A stretch of DNA of 64,000 nucleotides from Veillonella infantium (GCF_002959895.1 NZ_PPDD01000012.1:1-64000); one strand, 5' to 3'. Shown: positions 33,800 through 42,811, counted from the first letter of the stretch. The notes: generated by a model from the sequence alone, not told the origin. Numbers and translations: made by a program.

Positions 33800-34111
33800 C
33801 GATGAGGTGGAGATAAAAATAGGAAATGCACTCACAGAGAGCGGGATTAGCTGAGAACCCGTAGTACGCAGCTTATTAAATGGACCACCGAGGGCGCATG
33901 GAACAGAATGAACTTTCATTCCTAGTATGGTGCGACGTCACACGAGCGTTAGTCGTGAGGGATATGTTAGTATCCTGCGAAAGGGGAATGCACTGCATTC
34001 AAACAAGGTGGTACCGCGATTTATAGCATAATACAAGTATTTTCTAATAATTGTATAAGAATAGAACTATAGACTCGTCCTTGACGTTATATTGTCATGG
34101 GCGAGTTTTTT
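33800..34111 (+). ncRNA. T-box leader, tryptophan specific
   Basis: The T-box core AAGGTGGTACCGCG lies at 34004-34017. Upstream is a long stem I region whose specifier loop shows AAATGGACC, giving TGG (Trp) at 33881-33883. Downstream a terminator (left arm 34073-34080, right arm 34099-34106, then seven T) overlaps the antiterminator. Uncharged tRNA-Trp would pair with the specifier and with the T-box core and allow read-through into trpE. This is the standard Firmicute arrangement. Confidence 0.93.
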
Positions 34112-34138
34112 ATTGGCAAATGCCAGATGGAGGTTCTC

Positions 34139-35608
34139 ATGATTTTCCCTAGTCTTGACCGTGTGAAAGCTATCGCACCGGGCTACGATATCGTGCCTGT
34201 ATATATGGAAATTTTATCCGATGTACGCACACCGATTAGTGTGTTGAAAGCGTTAAAACAAGTGAGCAGTCATACATACTTGCTTGAAAGTGCGGATAAT
34301 AGTAATCATTGGGGCCGTTACTCCTTCTTAGGCTACGATCCTAAGATTGAGCTTTTCTGCAAAAACCATACAATGACTATCAAAGACGGTACAACACGTA
34401 CTTTTGAATGCTCTGACCCAGCTGCAGAAATTCGCAATATTTTGAGTCAATATAAAAGCCCTCGTTTAGAAGAGTTACCAACCTTTACAGGCGGCTTTGT
34501 AGGCTACTTTGCTTGTGAATACATCCGCTATATTGAGCCAACATTAGACTTCCCAACACCGGATGATGACTCTGCTATGGTAAACGATGTAGACCTTATG
34601 CTCTTTGATAAGGTAATCGCTTTTGACCACTATAAAAATAAAATCTATTTGATTGCTAACATCAGCACAAACGATTTGGAACGCAACTATAACAAGGCTG
34701 AGCTTGAGTTGAAAGCATTAGCTGACCTCGTAGTAAACGGTAAAGAGGCTAATATTCCAAAAGGGATCCTTAAAACAGAGTTTACTTCTGAGTTTACAAA
34801 GGATGAGTTTGAGGCAGTTGTTAAAAAGACACAACATTACATTAAGGAAGGGGATATCTTCCAATGTGTTGTATCTAACCGCCGTGAAGCTGAGTTCGAT
34901 GGCAGCTTGCTAAATGCATACCGCGTATTGCGTACGTTGAACCCATCTCCATACATGTTCTATCTATCTGGTGGCGATGTAGAGCTTACAGGTGCCTCTC
35001 CAGAAACATTGGTAAAATTGACAGATGGTAAAATGTATACCTTCCCAATTGCAGGTACTATGCGCCGTGGTAAAAACGAAGCAGAAGACCTCGCTATTGA
35101 GGAAAAACTCATTAATGACGAAAAAGAGTTGGCTGAACATAATATGCTCGTTGACCTTGGTCGTAATGATTTAGGTAAGATTGCTAAATTTGGTTCTGTA
35201 AAAGTTGAAGCATTACACATGTTACAACGCTTCTCTCATGTAATTCATATTACATCTACTGTAAGCGGTGACATTCAAGATGGTAAAGATGCCCTTGATG
35301 CTATTGGTGCTACTTTGCCAGCAGGCACATTGTCTGGGGCACCTAAGATTCGTGCTATCGAGATTTTACACGAACTTGAAAAAAGCCCACGCGGCGTATA
35401 CGGTGGTGCCGTAGGTTACATCGATTTCTCCGGTAACATGGACGTATGTATCGGCATCCGTATGGCCATGAATAAAGGAGGCAAGGTTTATGTTCGCGCT
35501 GGCGCTGGAATCGTTCGCGATAGCGTACCTGCTAGTGAATATAACGAAACCTTAATAAAAGGCCAATCCATGATTTCCGCAATTACAGATGCACAGGAGG
35601 TAGAATAA
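34139..35608 (+). CDS. trpE: Anthranilate synthase component I
   Basis: The 489-residue protein converts chorismate and ammonia to anthranilate, with TrpG supplying the ammonia. The feedback motif LLES is at residues 48-51, so tryptophan inhibition is likely kept. The chorismate-binding core shows HYIKEGDIFQCVVSNR near 240, SPETLVKL near 288, AGTMRRGKNEAED near 310, LGRNDLGK near 347 and LPAGTLSGAPKIRAIEI near 400. Length is typical. ATG 34139 follows GGAGG by 5 bases; an in-frame ATG at 34097 lies inside the leader terminator. trpG starts on the last base of the stop codon. Expression is controlled by the Trp T-box upstream. Confidence 0.97.
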   Translation: MIFPSLDRVKAIAPGYDIVPVYMEILSDVRTPISVLKALKQVSSHTYLLESADNSNHWGRYSFLGYDPKIELFCKNHTMTIKDGTTRTFECSDPAAEIRNILSQYKSPRLEELPTFTGGFVGYFACEYIRYIEPTLDFPTPDDDSAMVNDVDLMLFDKVIAFDHYKNKIYLIANISTNDLERNYNKAELELKALADLVVNGKEANIPKGILKTEFTSEFTKDEFEAVVKKTQHYIKEGDIFQCVVSNRREAEFDGSLLNAYRVLRTLNPSPYMFYLSGGDVELTGASPETLVKLTDGKMYTFPIAGTMRRGKNEAEDLAIEEKLINDEKELAEHNMLVDLGRNDLGKIAKFGSVKVEALHMLQRFSHVIHITSTVSGDIQDGKDALDAIGATLPAGTLSGAPKIRAIEILHELEKSPRGVYGGAVGYIDFSGNMDVCIGIRMAMNKGGKVYVRAGAGIVRDSVPASEYNETLIKGQSMISAITDAQEVE

Positions 35609-36174
35609 TGGTACTCCTTATAGATAATTACGATAGCTTCTCCTTTAATTTATACCAATTAGTAGGCTCTATCGATCCAGATATTAAAGTCATCCGCAGC
35701 GATGAATTAACAGTTGAAGAAATCCGCGCTTTGAAACCAGACTATGTGATACTTTCACCAGGACCTGGCAGACCAGCTGATGCGGGCGTATACGAAGACC
35801 TATTGCGCGAATGCAAAGGTGAATTCCCAATTCTCGGCGTATGCCTCGGTCACCAAGCCATCGGCGAAGTATTCGGTGGCACCGTATCCTACGCAAAACA
35901 AGTGATGCAAGGTAAACAAAGCGTAGCCAAACAAGTACACCCATCCAAAATCCTTAAAGGCGTACCAGAACAATTTGAAGTGGCACGCTACCACTCCTTG
36001 GCGATTATCGACGAAACCATGCCAAGTGAGCTCATCGTCACATCCATTACAGACGACGGCGAAGTAATGAGCGTAGAACACAAAGACTACCCAATCTACG
36101 GCGTGCAATTCCATCCGGAATCCATCATGACACCGAACGGGGAACAAATGATTCGCAATTTCTTAGAAAAATAA
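35608..36174 (+). CDS. trpG: Anthranilate synthase component II (glutamine amidotransferase)
   Basis: The 188-residue class I glutamine amidotransferase gives ammonia to TrpE. The nucleophile is C79 in GVCLGHQAIGE, and the His-Glu pair is in VQFHPESIMTP near residue 170. The N-terminal DNYDSFSFNLYQLVG and the SPGPGRPADAGV oxyanion region are typical. Its start codon overlaps the trpE stop by one base, so the two subunits are translated in step. The codon-rich 3' part of the gene has slightly more C and G at third positions than its neighbours. It could also serve as PabA for folate synthesis, as dual-use proteins exist in Firmicutes. A 587-base gap with large hairpins separates it from trpD. 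Confidence 0.96.
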   Translation: MVLLIDNYDSFSFNLYQLVGSIDPDIKVIRSDELTVEEIRALKPDYVILSPGPGRPADAGVYEDLLRECKGEFPILGVCLGHQAIGEVFGGTVSYAKQVMQGKQSVAKQVHPSKILKGVPEQFEVARYHSLAIIDETMPSELIVTSITDDGEVMSVEHKDYPIYGVQFHPESIMTPNGEQMIRNFLEK

Positions 36175-36196
36175 CCTACAGCCTAATTTATGTATC

Positions 36197-36352
36197 GAGG
36201 GGCTATTCTAAGGCTCTAGAACGATAGGGCAGAAATAAGGTCTCTCGGAACTCCGAGTGGCCACCGCCCCACTTTGTGGGGCCGCCAAGTCGTTCCTTAA
36301 GACCTTATTTCCTGCCAAATCAACCTTGGCATTACTCATTCAATAGCCCCTC
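36197..36352 (+). ncRNA. Large branched hairpin A in the trpG-trpD gap (structured element)
   Basis: The outer arms GAGGGGCTATT (36197-36207) and AATAGCCCCTC (36342-36352) pair perfectly. Inside, 36228-36243 pairs with 36300-36316 (AAATAAGGTCT/AGACCTTATTT plus GGCAG/CTGCC with one bulge). The apex carries two further hairpins, CTCGG/CCGAG and GCCCCAC/GTGGGGC. The whole 156-base unit folds as one branched structure. It could be an RNA element or a miniature palindromic repeat. No ORF is present. Confidence 0.65.
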
Positions 36353-36426
36353 TACAGCACATACCTTAAACGATAGACATATTTTTCTAAAGAAATATGC
36401 GAATCAGAACCCCTAACATAGGAAAA

Positions 36427-36510
36427 GGTGGTGCAAAGCACCACCATTCCCATCCACATAAAGAAATGATCTGTGCGTTACTCCATATAATGCGCAGGAT
36501 CATTTGAGAG
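36427..36510 (+). other. Two further hairpins in the trpG-trpD gap
   Basis: GGTGGTGC/GCACCACC with a 3-base loop lies at about 36427-36445. A longer imperfect hairpin, AAATGATCTGTGCGTTA with TAATGCGCAGGATCATTT and a short loop, lies at about 36464-36505. A weaker CATATTT/AAATATG stem is near 36379-36399. Neither main hairpin is followed by a T run, so they are not ordinary terminators. Confidence 0.65.
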
Positions 36511-36518
36511 ATATTGAA

Positions 36519-36746
36519 TTGTTGTTCATTTTATTGCGAATGTGACGATGAGTAGGGCATATAAAAGATTAAATGTCATAGCGTTTATGTGAGTTCACGG
36601 GGTTCTAGGCCCGACTTTGGCCCTGCGAAGGCCGTAGGCCGTAGTCAGACCCGGCCAGTGGAGGGCATAGGTCCCTGTGAATCACATGTTGCATTAACGC
36701 AGGTATATGCCCTATTAACGTTGAAGCGAAGTAAAATGAACAACAA
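36519..36746 (+). ncRNA. Large hairpin B directly upstream of trpD (structured element)
   Basis: A 15-bp perfect outer stem (36519-36533 with 36732-36746) is followed inward by AGTAGGGCATATA/TATATGCCCTATT (36551-36563 with 36704-36716, 12 of 13). Next comes ATGTGAGTTCACGGGG/CCCTGTGAATCACAT (36587-36602 with about 36673-36687), and then a GC-rich apex with GGCC repeats. The 228-base unit ends 4 bases before the AAGGAG of trpD. It may act on trpD expression or be an inserted palindromic element. Confidence 0.65.
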
Positions 36747-36761
36747 GTAAGGAGATATAAA

Positions 36762-37772
36762 ATGATTAAAGACGCATTATATGCAGTAACGCACGGTCAA
36801 GATTTATCCTACGACCTTGCAAAAGATACAATGAACAAGATTATGAGCGGCGACGTACCCGAGGTTCCTATGGCAGGGTTCTTGTGCGCCCTTGCCGCAA
36901 AAGGCCCTACTGTAGATGAGGTTACGGCTTTTGCTGAGGTTATGCGCGAGAAGGCTGGTTCTGTGCCTCATGAAGGTACTGTTGTGGAAATCGTAGGTAC
37001 TGGCGGTGATGAGGCTAATACGTTCAACATTTCTACTACGTCTGGTTTTATCATTTCTGCAGCAGGTATTCCTGTAGCAAAGCATGGTAACCGCAGTGTA
37101 TCTAGTAAATGTGGCGCTGCTGATTTAATCGAAGCCTTAGGCGCTAAATTAGAGCTTAATGGTGAACAAAACGAGGCAGTTCTCAATAAAGCAAATATGT
37201 GCTTCATGTTTGCCCCTGTGTATCACCAAGCTATGAAATATGCAGGTCCTGTACGTAAAGCGTTAGGCGTTCGTACGGTGTTCAACATCCTTGGACCTTT
37301 GGCAAACCCTGCAGGTGCTACTGTAGAATTAATGGGCGTGTACGATAAATCCTTAGTAGAACCATTGGCTCGCGTATTGGCTAACCTTGGCGTTAAACGC
37401 GGTGCAGTGGTACACGGCTTCGACGGTCTCGATGAGATTACAGCTACCAATAAAACGTACGTATGCGAAATTAATAATGGTACTTTCACAAGCTATGAAT
37501 TCGATCCTAAGGAATACGGTTTCGAATACGCTGATAAAACTGATCTTGAAGGTGGCGATGCTACGGTGAATGCTGAGATTACTCGCCGCGTTCTCGGTGG
37601 TGAACAAGGTGGCAAACGTACTGCCGTTCTCCTCAACGCAGGTATGGCGATTTACCTTGCAAAAGATGGCATTACATTAGCAGAGGGCATTGAAGAGGCG
37701 AAACATATGATTGACTCTGGCAAGGCTCTTGCCACAATGGAACAGTTTGTGAAAGCAACACAAGAGGTATAA
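36762..37772 (+). CDS. trpD: Anthranilate phosphoribosyltransferase
   Basis: The 336-residue protein joins anthranilate and PRPP to give phosphoribosyl-anthranilate. The PRPP-binding motif GTGGDEANTFNISTTS lies near residue 80, KHGNRSVSSKCGAADLIEALGA near 107 and the second signature MFAPVYHQAMKYAGPVRKALGVRTVFNILGPLANP near 149-183. The length and order match TrpD of the nucleoside phosphorylase-type fold. AAGGAG lies 6-7 bases upstream. It is separated from trpG by 587 bases of hairpin-rich DNA but follows on the same strand with no clear terminator, so it still appears to be part of the operon. trpCF begins 3 bases after its stop. Confidence 0.96.
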   Translation: MIKDALYAVTHGQDLSYDLAKDTMNKIMSGDVPEVPMAGFLCALAAKGPTVDEVTAFAEVMREKAGSVPHEGTVVEIVGTGGDEANTFNISTTSGFIISAAGIPVAKHGNRSVSSKCGAADLIEALGAKLELNGEQNEAVLNKANMCFMFAPVYHQAMKYAGPVRKALGVRTVFNILGPLANPAGATVELMGVYDKSLVEPLARVLANLGVKRGAVVHGFDGLDEITATNKTYVCEINNGTFTSYEFDPKEYGFEYADKTDLEGGDATVNAEITRRVLGGEQGGKRTAVLLNAGMAIYLAKDGITLAEGIEEAKHMIDSGKALATMEQFVKATQEV

Positions 37773-37775
37773 CCA

Positions 37776-39287
37776 TTGATTTTAGATAGAATTGTAGAGG
37801 CTACCAAAATTCGGGTAGCCCAAGAAAAACAGGTGGAAACGCCTGAGGCTGTAAAAGCAGCGGCTTTGGCGTTACCATCTGATACAGGACTTCCTTTTGA
37901 AGCAGCCCTTCGTCAGCAAGACTTCAACTTCATTTGCGAAGTCAAGAAGGCATCTCCGTCTAAGGGCATCATTGCTGAGCACTTTCCCTATTTAGAGATC
38001 GCTAAAGAATATGAAGTAGCAGGCGCAGCGGCTATCTCTGTATTAACTGAGCGAGACTTCTTTAAAGGTGATAAAAAATATTTGCAAGAAATTGCAAGCA
38101 CTGTAAAAATCCCTGTACTTCGCAAGGACTTCATCATCGATGAATACCAAATCTACCAAGCGAAGGTGTGGGGCGCTAGTGCGATCCTCTTGATTTGTGC
38201 ATGTTTAGATGTGCCTACGTTAACAAAATTCCGTGAGTTAGCCGACTCTCTAGGCTTATCCTCCTTGGTAGAGGCTCATGACGAGCACGAAGTGCAAATG
38301 GCCATCGATTGTGGTGCTCGTATCATTGGCGTTAACAACCGTAATTTGAAAGACTTCACTGTAGATGTACAAAACAGCGTGCGCTTACGCAATCTCGTGG
38401 AAGACGATGTAATCTTCGTATCAGAAAGTGGACTTGAAACGCCAGAGGATATCCAAGTATTGCGGGATAACAATATCGGCGTCGCCTTGATGGGGGAAAC
38501 CTTTATGCGTTCTCCTAATAAGGTTGAGAAATTGGCATATCTCTATGGTCCCACATACTACACACCAAAAATTAAGATGTGCGGTATTTCTAAGGTGGAA
38601 ACTATCCCTGCTATAGTCGATGCAAAGCCTGACTATATGGGCCTTGTATTTGCACCGAGCAAACGGCAGGTCACTGTGGAGCAAGGTAAGACATTAGTGG
38701 ACGAGTTCCATAAGCAATACGAAAAAGTATATGGTGAAGTTACAGCACCAATGAATACTGGTACAGCACAAGACGGTCAGGACAGTCAGGAATTTGTCCA
38801 AGGAAACTCTAATTTTGAGAAGATTAAAACAGTAGGCGTATTCGTAAACGAAACGGTAGAAAACCTACTTAAGATTGCTGAGGAAGTCAAACTTGATGTG
38901 ATTCAACTTCATGGCGATGAAGATGAGACTTTCATCCAATCCTTAAAAGAATGTACTAATGTAGAGGTTTGGAAAGCTGTTCAAGTTCGTAGTGCGGCAG
39001 ATGCAGAAAAATGGATTGATAGCAGTGCGGATATGCTTTTGTTTGATGCATACCACAAAGATGAGCGGGGCGGTACAGGCGAAGTATTCGACTGGTCCTC
39101 GTTAGATGAGTTTGAACGACCATTTATGCTCGCAGGCGGCATCGATAGTACCAATGTGGCCCGTGCAATTCGTACGGTTCGCCCTTATGGCATCGATATT
39201 AGCAGCGGCATTGAAACAGAAGGCGTGAAAGACGATGAAAAGATTAAAGCTTTCACCCACATCGTAAGAACAATAGCCCTGTCATAA
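37776..39287 (+). CDS. trpCF: Indole-3-glycerol phosphate synthase / phosphoribosylanthranilate isomerase fusion
   Basis: The 503-residue protein is a TrpC-TrpF fusion. The TrpC barrel (residues 1-258) shows ICEVKKASPSKGIIAEHF, SVLTERDFFKGD, VLRKDFIIDEYQIYQAKVWGA and GVNNRNLKDFTVD. TrpF (from residue 264) starts KIKMCGISKVETI and has VGVFVNETVENLL, IQLHGDEDE and FMLAGGIDSTNV. TrpF isomerises phosphoribosyl-anthranilate, and TrpC closes the indole ring. The fusion order (C then F) is as in enteric bacteria, though separate genes are commoner in Firmicutes. TrpF has an insertion of about 35 residues (TAPMNTGTAQDGQDSQEF and flanks) before VGVFVNE. The start is TTG 37776, with GAGG 8 bases upstream and 3 bases after trpD. 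Confidence 0.95.
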   Translation: MILDRIVEATKIRVAQEKQVETPEAVKAAALALPSDTGLPFEAALRQQDFNFICEVKKASPSKGIIAEHFPYLEIAKEYEVAGAAAISVLTERDFFKGDKKYLQEIASTVKIPVLRKDFIIDEYQIYQAKVWGASAILLICACLDVPTLTKFRELADSLGLSSLVEAHDEHEVQMAIDCGARIIGVNNRNLKDFTVDVQNSVRLRNLVEDDVIFVSESGLETPEDIQVLRDNNIGVALMGETFMRSPNKVEKLAYLYGPTYYTPKIKMCGISKVETIPAIVDAKPDYMGLVFAPSKRQVTVEQGKTLVDEFHKQYEKVYGEVTAPMNTGTAQDGQDSQEFVQGNSNFEKIKTVGVFVNETVENLLKIAEEVKLDVIQLHGDEDETFIQSLKECTNVEVWKAVQVRSAADAEKWIDSSADMLLFDAYHKDERGGTGEVFDWSSLDEFERPFMLAGGIDSTNVARAIRTVRPYGIDISSGIETEGVKDDEKIKAFTHIVRTIALS

Positions 39288-39329
39288 CATGGTACATTAG
39301 CAGGAATGATAGATAGAAAGGTAAGTTAT

Positions 39330-40523
39330 ATGAGTGAACAAAGACATGGTTATTTTGGTTCCTTTGGTGGCCAATTTATGCCAGAAACATTGATGAATGC
39401 GGTCATCGAATTGGAAGAGGCGTACAACAAGTACAAAGATGATCCTGATTTCGTACGCGAACTTGAGGATTTACATAAAAAATATACAGGCCGTCCATCC
39501 CTTTTATACTATGCAGAACGCATGACAAAGGACCTTGGGGGCGCTAAAATCTACTTAAAACGGGAAGACTTGAACCACACTGGTTCCCACAAGTTGAACA
39601 ACGTAATTGGTCAAATGTTATTGGCAAAACGGATGGGTAAAACGCGCGTTATTGCTGAAACCGGTGCTGGTCAACATGGCGTGGCAACGGCTACTATCGC
39701 TGCGTTGATGGGCATGGAATGTGAAGTATACATGGGTGCAGAGGACTGTGAACGTCAAGCACTTAACGTATATCGCATGGAATTATTGGGAGCTAAGGTA
39801 CATCCTGTAACAACTGGTACAAGTACATTAAAAGATGCTGTTTCTGAAGCGATGCGCGAATGGACAAACCGCATGTCTGATACACACTATGTATTGGGTT
39901 CTGTTATGGGGGCGCATCCATTCCCGATGATCGTTCGTGATTTCCAATCCATCATCAGCCGTGAAGCGCGTGAGCAAATCCTTGAAGCAGAAGGCAAATT
40001 GCCAACAGCGGTTATGGCTTGCGTAGGCGGTGGCTCCAATGCGATGGGCATGTTCTATCACTTCATTCCTGATGAAGGTGTTCGCCTCATCGGTTGTGAA
40101 GCAGCTGGTCGTGGTGTTGATACAGAGGAACATGCAGCAACAATCGCAAAAGGCTCTGTTGGTATCTTCCATGGCATGAAATCTTATTTCTGCCAAGACG
40201 AAGACGGCCAAATTGCTCCAGTATATTCTATCTCTGCAGGCCTTGATTACCCTGGCATCGGACCTGAACATGCGTACTTGCACGATAGCGGTCGTGCTGA
40301 ATACGTGCCTGTAACAGATGATGAAGCAGTGGATGCATTCGAATACTTGTCTCGCTTAGAAGGCATTATTCCAGCTATCGAGAGTGCTCACGCAGTGGCG
40401 CATGCTCGTAAAATCGCTCCTACTATGAGCAAGGACGATATCATTATTATTTGTTTATCTGGTCGTGGCGACAAAGACGTAGCGGCTATGGCGAAGTACA
40501 GAGGGGTGGATCTTCATGAGTAA
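39330..40523 (+). CDS. trpB: Tryptophan synthase beta chain
   Basis: The 397-residue PLP enzyme condenses indole and serine to tryptophan. The PLP lysine lies in [14 protein letters not shown] near residue 90, the substrate loop is [13 protein letters not shown] near 112, the phosphate loop is [10 protein letters not shown] near 235 and the C-terminal serine loop is CLSGRGDKD near 380. It is a TrpB1-type chain. The start ATG 39330 has AAGG 8 bases upstream; ATG 39306 in the same frame lacks a site and adds eight unusual residues. The stop overlaps the trpA start by eight bases, matching the tight 1:1 alpha-beta assembly. TrpB channels indole from TrpA. Confidence 0.96.
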   Translation: MSEQRHGYFGSFGGQFMPETLMNAVIELEEAYNKYKDDPDFVRELEDLHKKYTGRPSLLYYAERMTKDLGGAKIYLKREDLNHTGSHKLNNVIGQMLLAKRMGKTRVIAETGAGQHGVATATIAALMGMECEVYMGAEDCERQALNVYRMELLGAKVHPVTTGTSTLKDAVSEAMREWTNRMSDTHYVLGSVMGAHPFPMIVRDFQSIISREAREQILEAEGKLPTAVMACVGGGSNAMGMFYHFIPDEGVRLIGCEAAGRGVDTEEHAATIAKGSVGIFHGMKSYFCQDEDGQIAPVYSISAGLDYPGIGPEHAYLHDSGRAEYVPVTDDEAVDAFEYLSRLEGIIPAIESAHAVAHARKIAPTMSKDDIIIICLSGRGDKDVAAMAKYRGVDLHE

Positions 40524-41307
40524 AATTAAAGACGCTTTCACAAAGGGCAAGGCATTCATCCCGTTCATCAGCGCTGGTGACCATGGCATTGAAAATACAG
40601 AACGTTATATTCGTGTGATGGTAAAAGCCGGCGCCAACATGGTAGAAATTGGTATTCCTTTCTCTGATCCAACAGCGGAAGGTCCAGTTATCCAAGAAGC
40701 GAGCACACGCGCATTATCTACAGGCGTAAAAATTCACGATATCTTCGATATGGTGCGCCGTTTGCGTACCGGTGATGATGCGGTGACGATTCCTCTCGTA
40801 TTCATGACCTATTTGAACCCAATCTACGTATTTGGTCGCGAAAAATTCTTTACTCTCTGCGAAGAGGTTGGTATCTCTGGTGTTATCGTGCCAGACATGC
40901 CGTTTGAAGAAAAAGGAGAACTCGCTAGCGTAGCTAATAAACATGGCGTTGAAGTGGTATCCTTAATTGCTCCAACATCTGAAAACCGCATCGAAATGAT
41001 CGCAAAAGATGCAGAAGGCTTTGTGTACTGCGTATCCTCCCTCGGTGTTACAGGCATGCGTAGCGAAATCAAGACAGATATTAAATCCATCGTTGAGACG
41101 ATTCGCAAATATACAGATATTCCTGTAGCTGTTGGTTTCGGTATTTCTAAGCCAGAACAAGCGGAAGCAATGGCTCGCGTATCTGACGGTGCTATCGTTG
41201 GCTCTGCTATCGTTAAAATCGTTGCAGAACACGGTGAACATGCTGACCAAGCGTTATTTGACTACGTACAATCCATGAAACAAGCGGTACAAAAAGCTAA
41301 CGCATAA
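40516..41307 (+). CDS. trpA: Tryptophan synthase alpha chain
   Basis: The 263-residue TIM barrel cleaves indole-3-glycerol phosphate to indole and glyceraldehyde 3-phosphate. The catalytic glutamate is in [20 protein letters not shown] (residues about 40-60) together with the aspartate of FSDPTAEGP. The phosphate-binding loops appear as [11 protein letters not shown] near 175 and [11 protein letters not shown] near 207. The gene overlaps trpB by eight bases. It is the last gene of the operon and is followed by a 17-bp perfect terminator. The early segment [10 protein letters not shown] replaces the usual PxxxAGxPD pattern but keeps the AG turn. Confidence 0.96.
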   Translation: MSKIKDAFTKGKAFIPFISAGDHGIENTERYIRVMVKAGANMVEIGIPFSDPTAEGPVIQEASTRALSTGVKIHDIFDMVRRLRTGDDAVTIPLVFMTYLNPIYVFGREKFFTLCEEVGISGVIVPDMPFEEKGELASVANKHGVEVVSLIAPTSENRIEMIAKDAEGFVYCVSSLGVTGMRSEIKTDIKSIVETIRKYTDIPVAVGFGISKPEQAEAMARVSDGAIVGSAIVKIVAEHGEHADQALFDYVQSMKQAVQKANA

Positions 41308-41331
41308 TAAAATAGATAATACAATACATAC

Positions 41332-41370
41332 TAAAAAGGACGTTATACATGTGGTATAACGTCCTTTTTA
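41332..41370 (+). terminator. Terminator of the trp operon
   Basis: A 17-bp perfect stem (TAAAAAGGACGTTATAC with its complement) encloses a 5-base loop, with T runs in both directions. Confidence 0.95.
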
Positions 41371-41429
41371 GGTTAGTTAGTTTAGTTATGTGTTATATGA
41401 CTGGATAACCAGTTATGAAAGGGGAATGA

Positions 41430-41720
41430 TTAGCCATTTGTAGATTCGGAACGTTGATGTTGTTCGCTGCGTTTAGCAGTGGCATTTTTATCATGTTTTT
41501 CACGTTCAGATACTCTGTGTTTTTTATATTTCTTTTGGTCCGGTTTGAACCATGGATGAGCACTGCTATCTACAGTACCATCATCGTTCTTTTCCATGCG
41601 ATGGTTTTCACCGATTTTGAAGTGGTAATCTTTAGCTTGCGCTACATTGGCACCAATACCGACTGTTAAGAATGCTGCCAAGCTGGCCATAGCTACTACT
41701 TTAGTCAATTTAGCGTTCAT
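41430..41720 (-). CDS. Small secreted basic protein of unknown function
   Basis: The 96-residue protein has a signal peptide (MNAKLTKVVAMASLAAFLTVGIGANVAQA, cleavage after AQA near residue 29). The mature part of about 67 residues is very hydrophilic, rich in Lys, His, Arg, Glu and Ser (DQKKYKKHRVSEREKHDK), with no cysteines. It is probably an unfolded periplasmic or surface peptide; metal binding by the histidines is possible but not shown. AGGAG lies 8 bases before the start on the minus strand. It is convergent with the trp operon. I do not recognise any family. Confidence 0.7.
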   Translation of the reverse strand: MNAKLTKVVAMASLAAFLTVGIGANVAQAKDYHFKIGENHRMEKNDDGTVDSSAHPWFKPDQKKYKKHRVSEREKHDKNATAKRSEQHQRSESTNG

Positions 41721-41886
41721 AAGTATTATCTCCTATACAAACTTAATTGCACGAATTTTAGTTGTAAAAAATATATTATTAGTATAGGTAAAATTAATGA
41801 AGAAAAAATGAAATGTAAGCCTTGGTAAAGCATAGTATAATAGTAATAGCTAAGTTTGTATAATATCTAAATATAGTAGGAGTTTT

Positions 41887-42810
41887 ATGAAACAGAGAGT
41901 ATATGAAATCCTCTATCGCGAGCTAGTAGAAAACTATGCAAATGGTAAAGGACGAACAACGACAGCCGATTTTTGGCTTACCATAAGCGCTATGACCTTT
42001 GTATACGGTCTAGTTACATTCATAACAGGTCTTGCTACCTTCATTCCTTATGGATTTTTATATGCTATATCCTTAGGGGGCGGCGTATTAACGGCATTGA
42101 CAGTAGTGTTAACATTGCCGACTATTATGCTCGTAGCTAGACGGTTGCGTGATTCTAATAATGATCCAACATTGATGATTCTCATCTTTATTCCTATTTT
42201 AGGATGGTTGGTTTTGCTTTATCTATTATGCAAGAGGTCGGCTCCGCAACAAGAGAGAAGTATAGCTAACGAACAGATATCTGTAGAACATAGTATTGGT
42301 GAAAAACGGTCCGTTTCTGGTGTATTCATCATGGCTATCCTTGTTTTAGGCTGGATTGCTAGCAGTATAGGGACCTCTATGATGGGTCATAATTATATGG
42401 TAGAAGAAACAGCCTTTGGTAATTTAGGACAGGGGGCTTTCACCAAAAAAGCAAATCGTTTACTACATAGTGATTCTGCTACAACAGAAGGTTATCTAGT
42501 TGTGAAAGAGTATTACCAAGCACTTGCGAATGGGGATTATCATAGTGCGTATCGAGAATTGAGTAGTCGTGAAATGGAACGATATGGTACCTTTGATCTT
42601 TGGCAACAGGCTAAGACGAAGGAACAACGTTCTGTTGTGGAAACTATACGATTGGATTATGTGTCTCAAGATGTGGATGATGATGTAACGGTGGATTATA
42701 TCGGATATAGAGTGGACTTTGTAGATAAAAGACCATCTATATTAGTACGTTTATATAATGTGGGTAACGGTTGGAAAATCGTTGGTTTTGAAGAGTTTGA
42801 GGAGGACTAG
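41887..42810 (+). CDS. DUF805-like membrane protein with C-terminal soluble domain
   Basis: The 307-residue protein has an N-terminal membrane unit (four helices, residues about 30-115) in which VARRLRDSNNDP and FIPILGWLVLLYLL resemble the DUF805 pattern RRLHDxGxSG and PIIGxxxxxYLL. A further helix (145-165) leads to a soluble region of 130 residues (EGYLVVKEYYQALANGDYHSAYRELSSREMERYGTF) that looks like an NTF2-type or DUF4878 fold. It is the first of four consecutive DUF805-type genes. It has AGGAG upstream, and its stop lies one base before the next start. The function is unknown; DUF805 proteins are often linked to cell-envelope stress or lipid metabolism, which is speculative here. Confidence 0.7.
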   Translation: MKQRVYEILYRELVENYANGKGRTTTADFWLTISAMTFVYGLVTFITGLATFIPYGFLYAISLGGGVLTALTVVLTLPTIMLVARRLRDSNNDPTLMILIFIPILGWLVLLYLLCKRSAPQQERSIANEQISVEHSIGEKRSVSGVFIMAILVLGWIASSIGTSMMGHNYMVEETAFGNLGQGAFTKKANRLLHSDSATTEGYLVVKEYYQALANGDYHSAYRELSSREMERYGTFDLWQQAKTKEQRSVVETIRLDYVSQDVDDDVTVDYIGYRVDFVDKRPSILVRLYNVGNGWKIVGFEEFEED

Positions 42811-42811
42811 T

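Noticed and set aside
34097-34138. trpE start at 34097
   Set aside because: This ATG lies within the T-box terminator hairpin; ATG 34139 has GGAGG at correct spacing.
36175-36761. Retron (msr-msd) or group II intron remnant in the trpG-trpD gap
   Set aside because: The long inverted arms invite this idea, but no reverse transcriptase gene, domain V-like motif or maturase is present.
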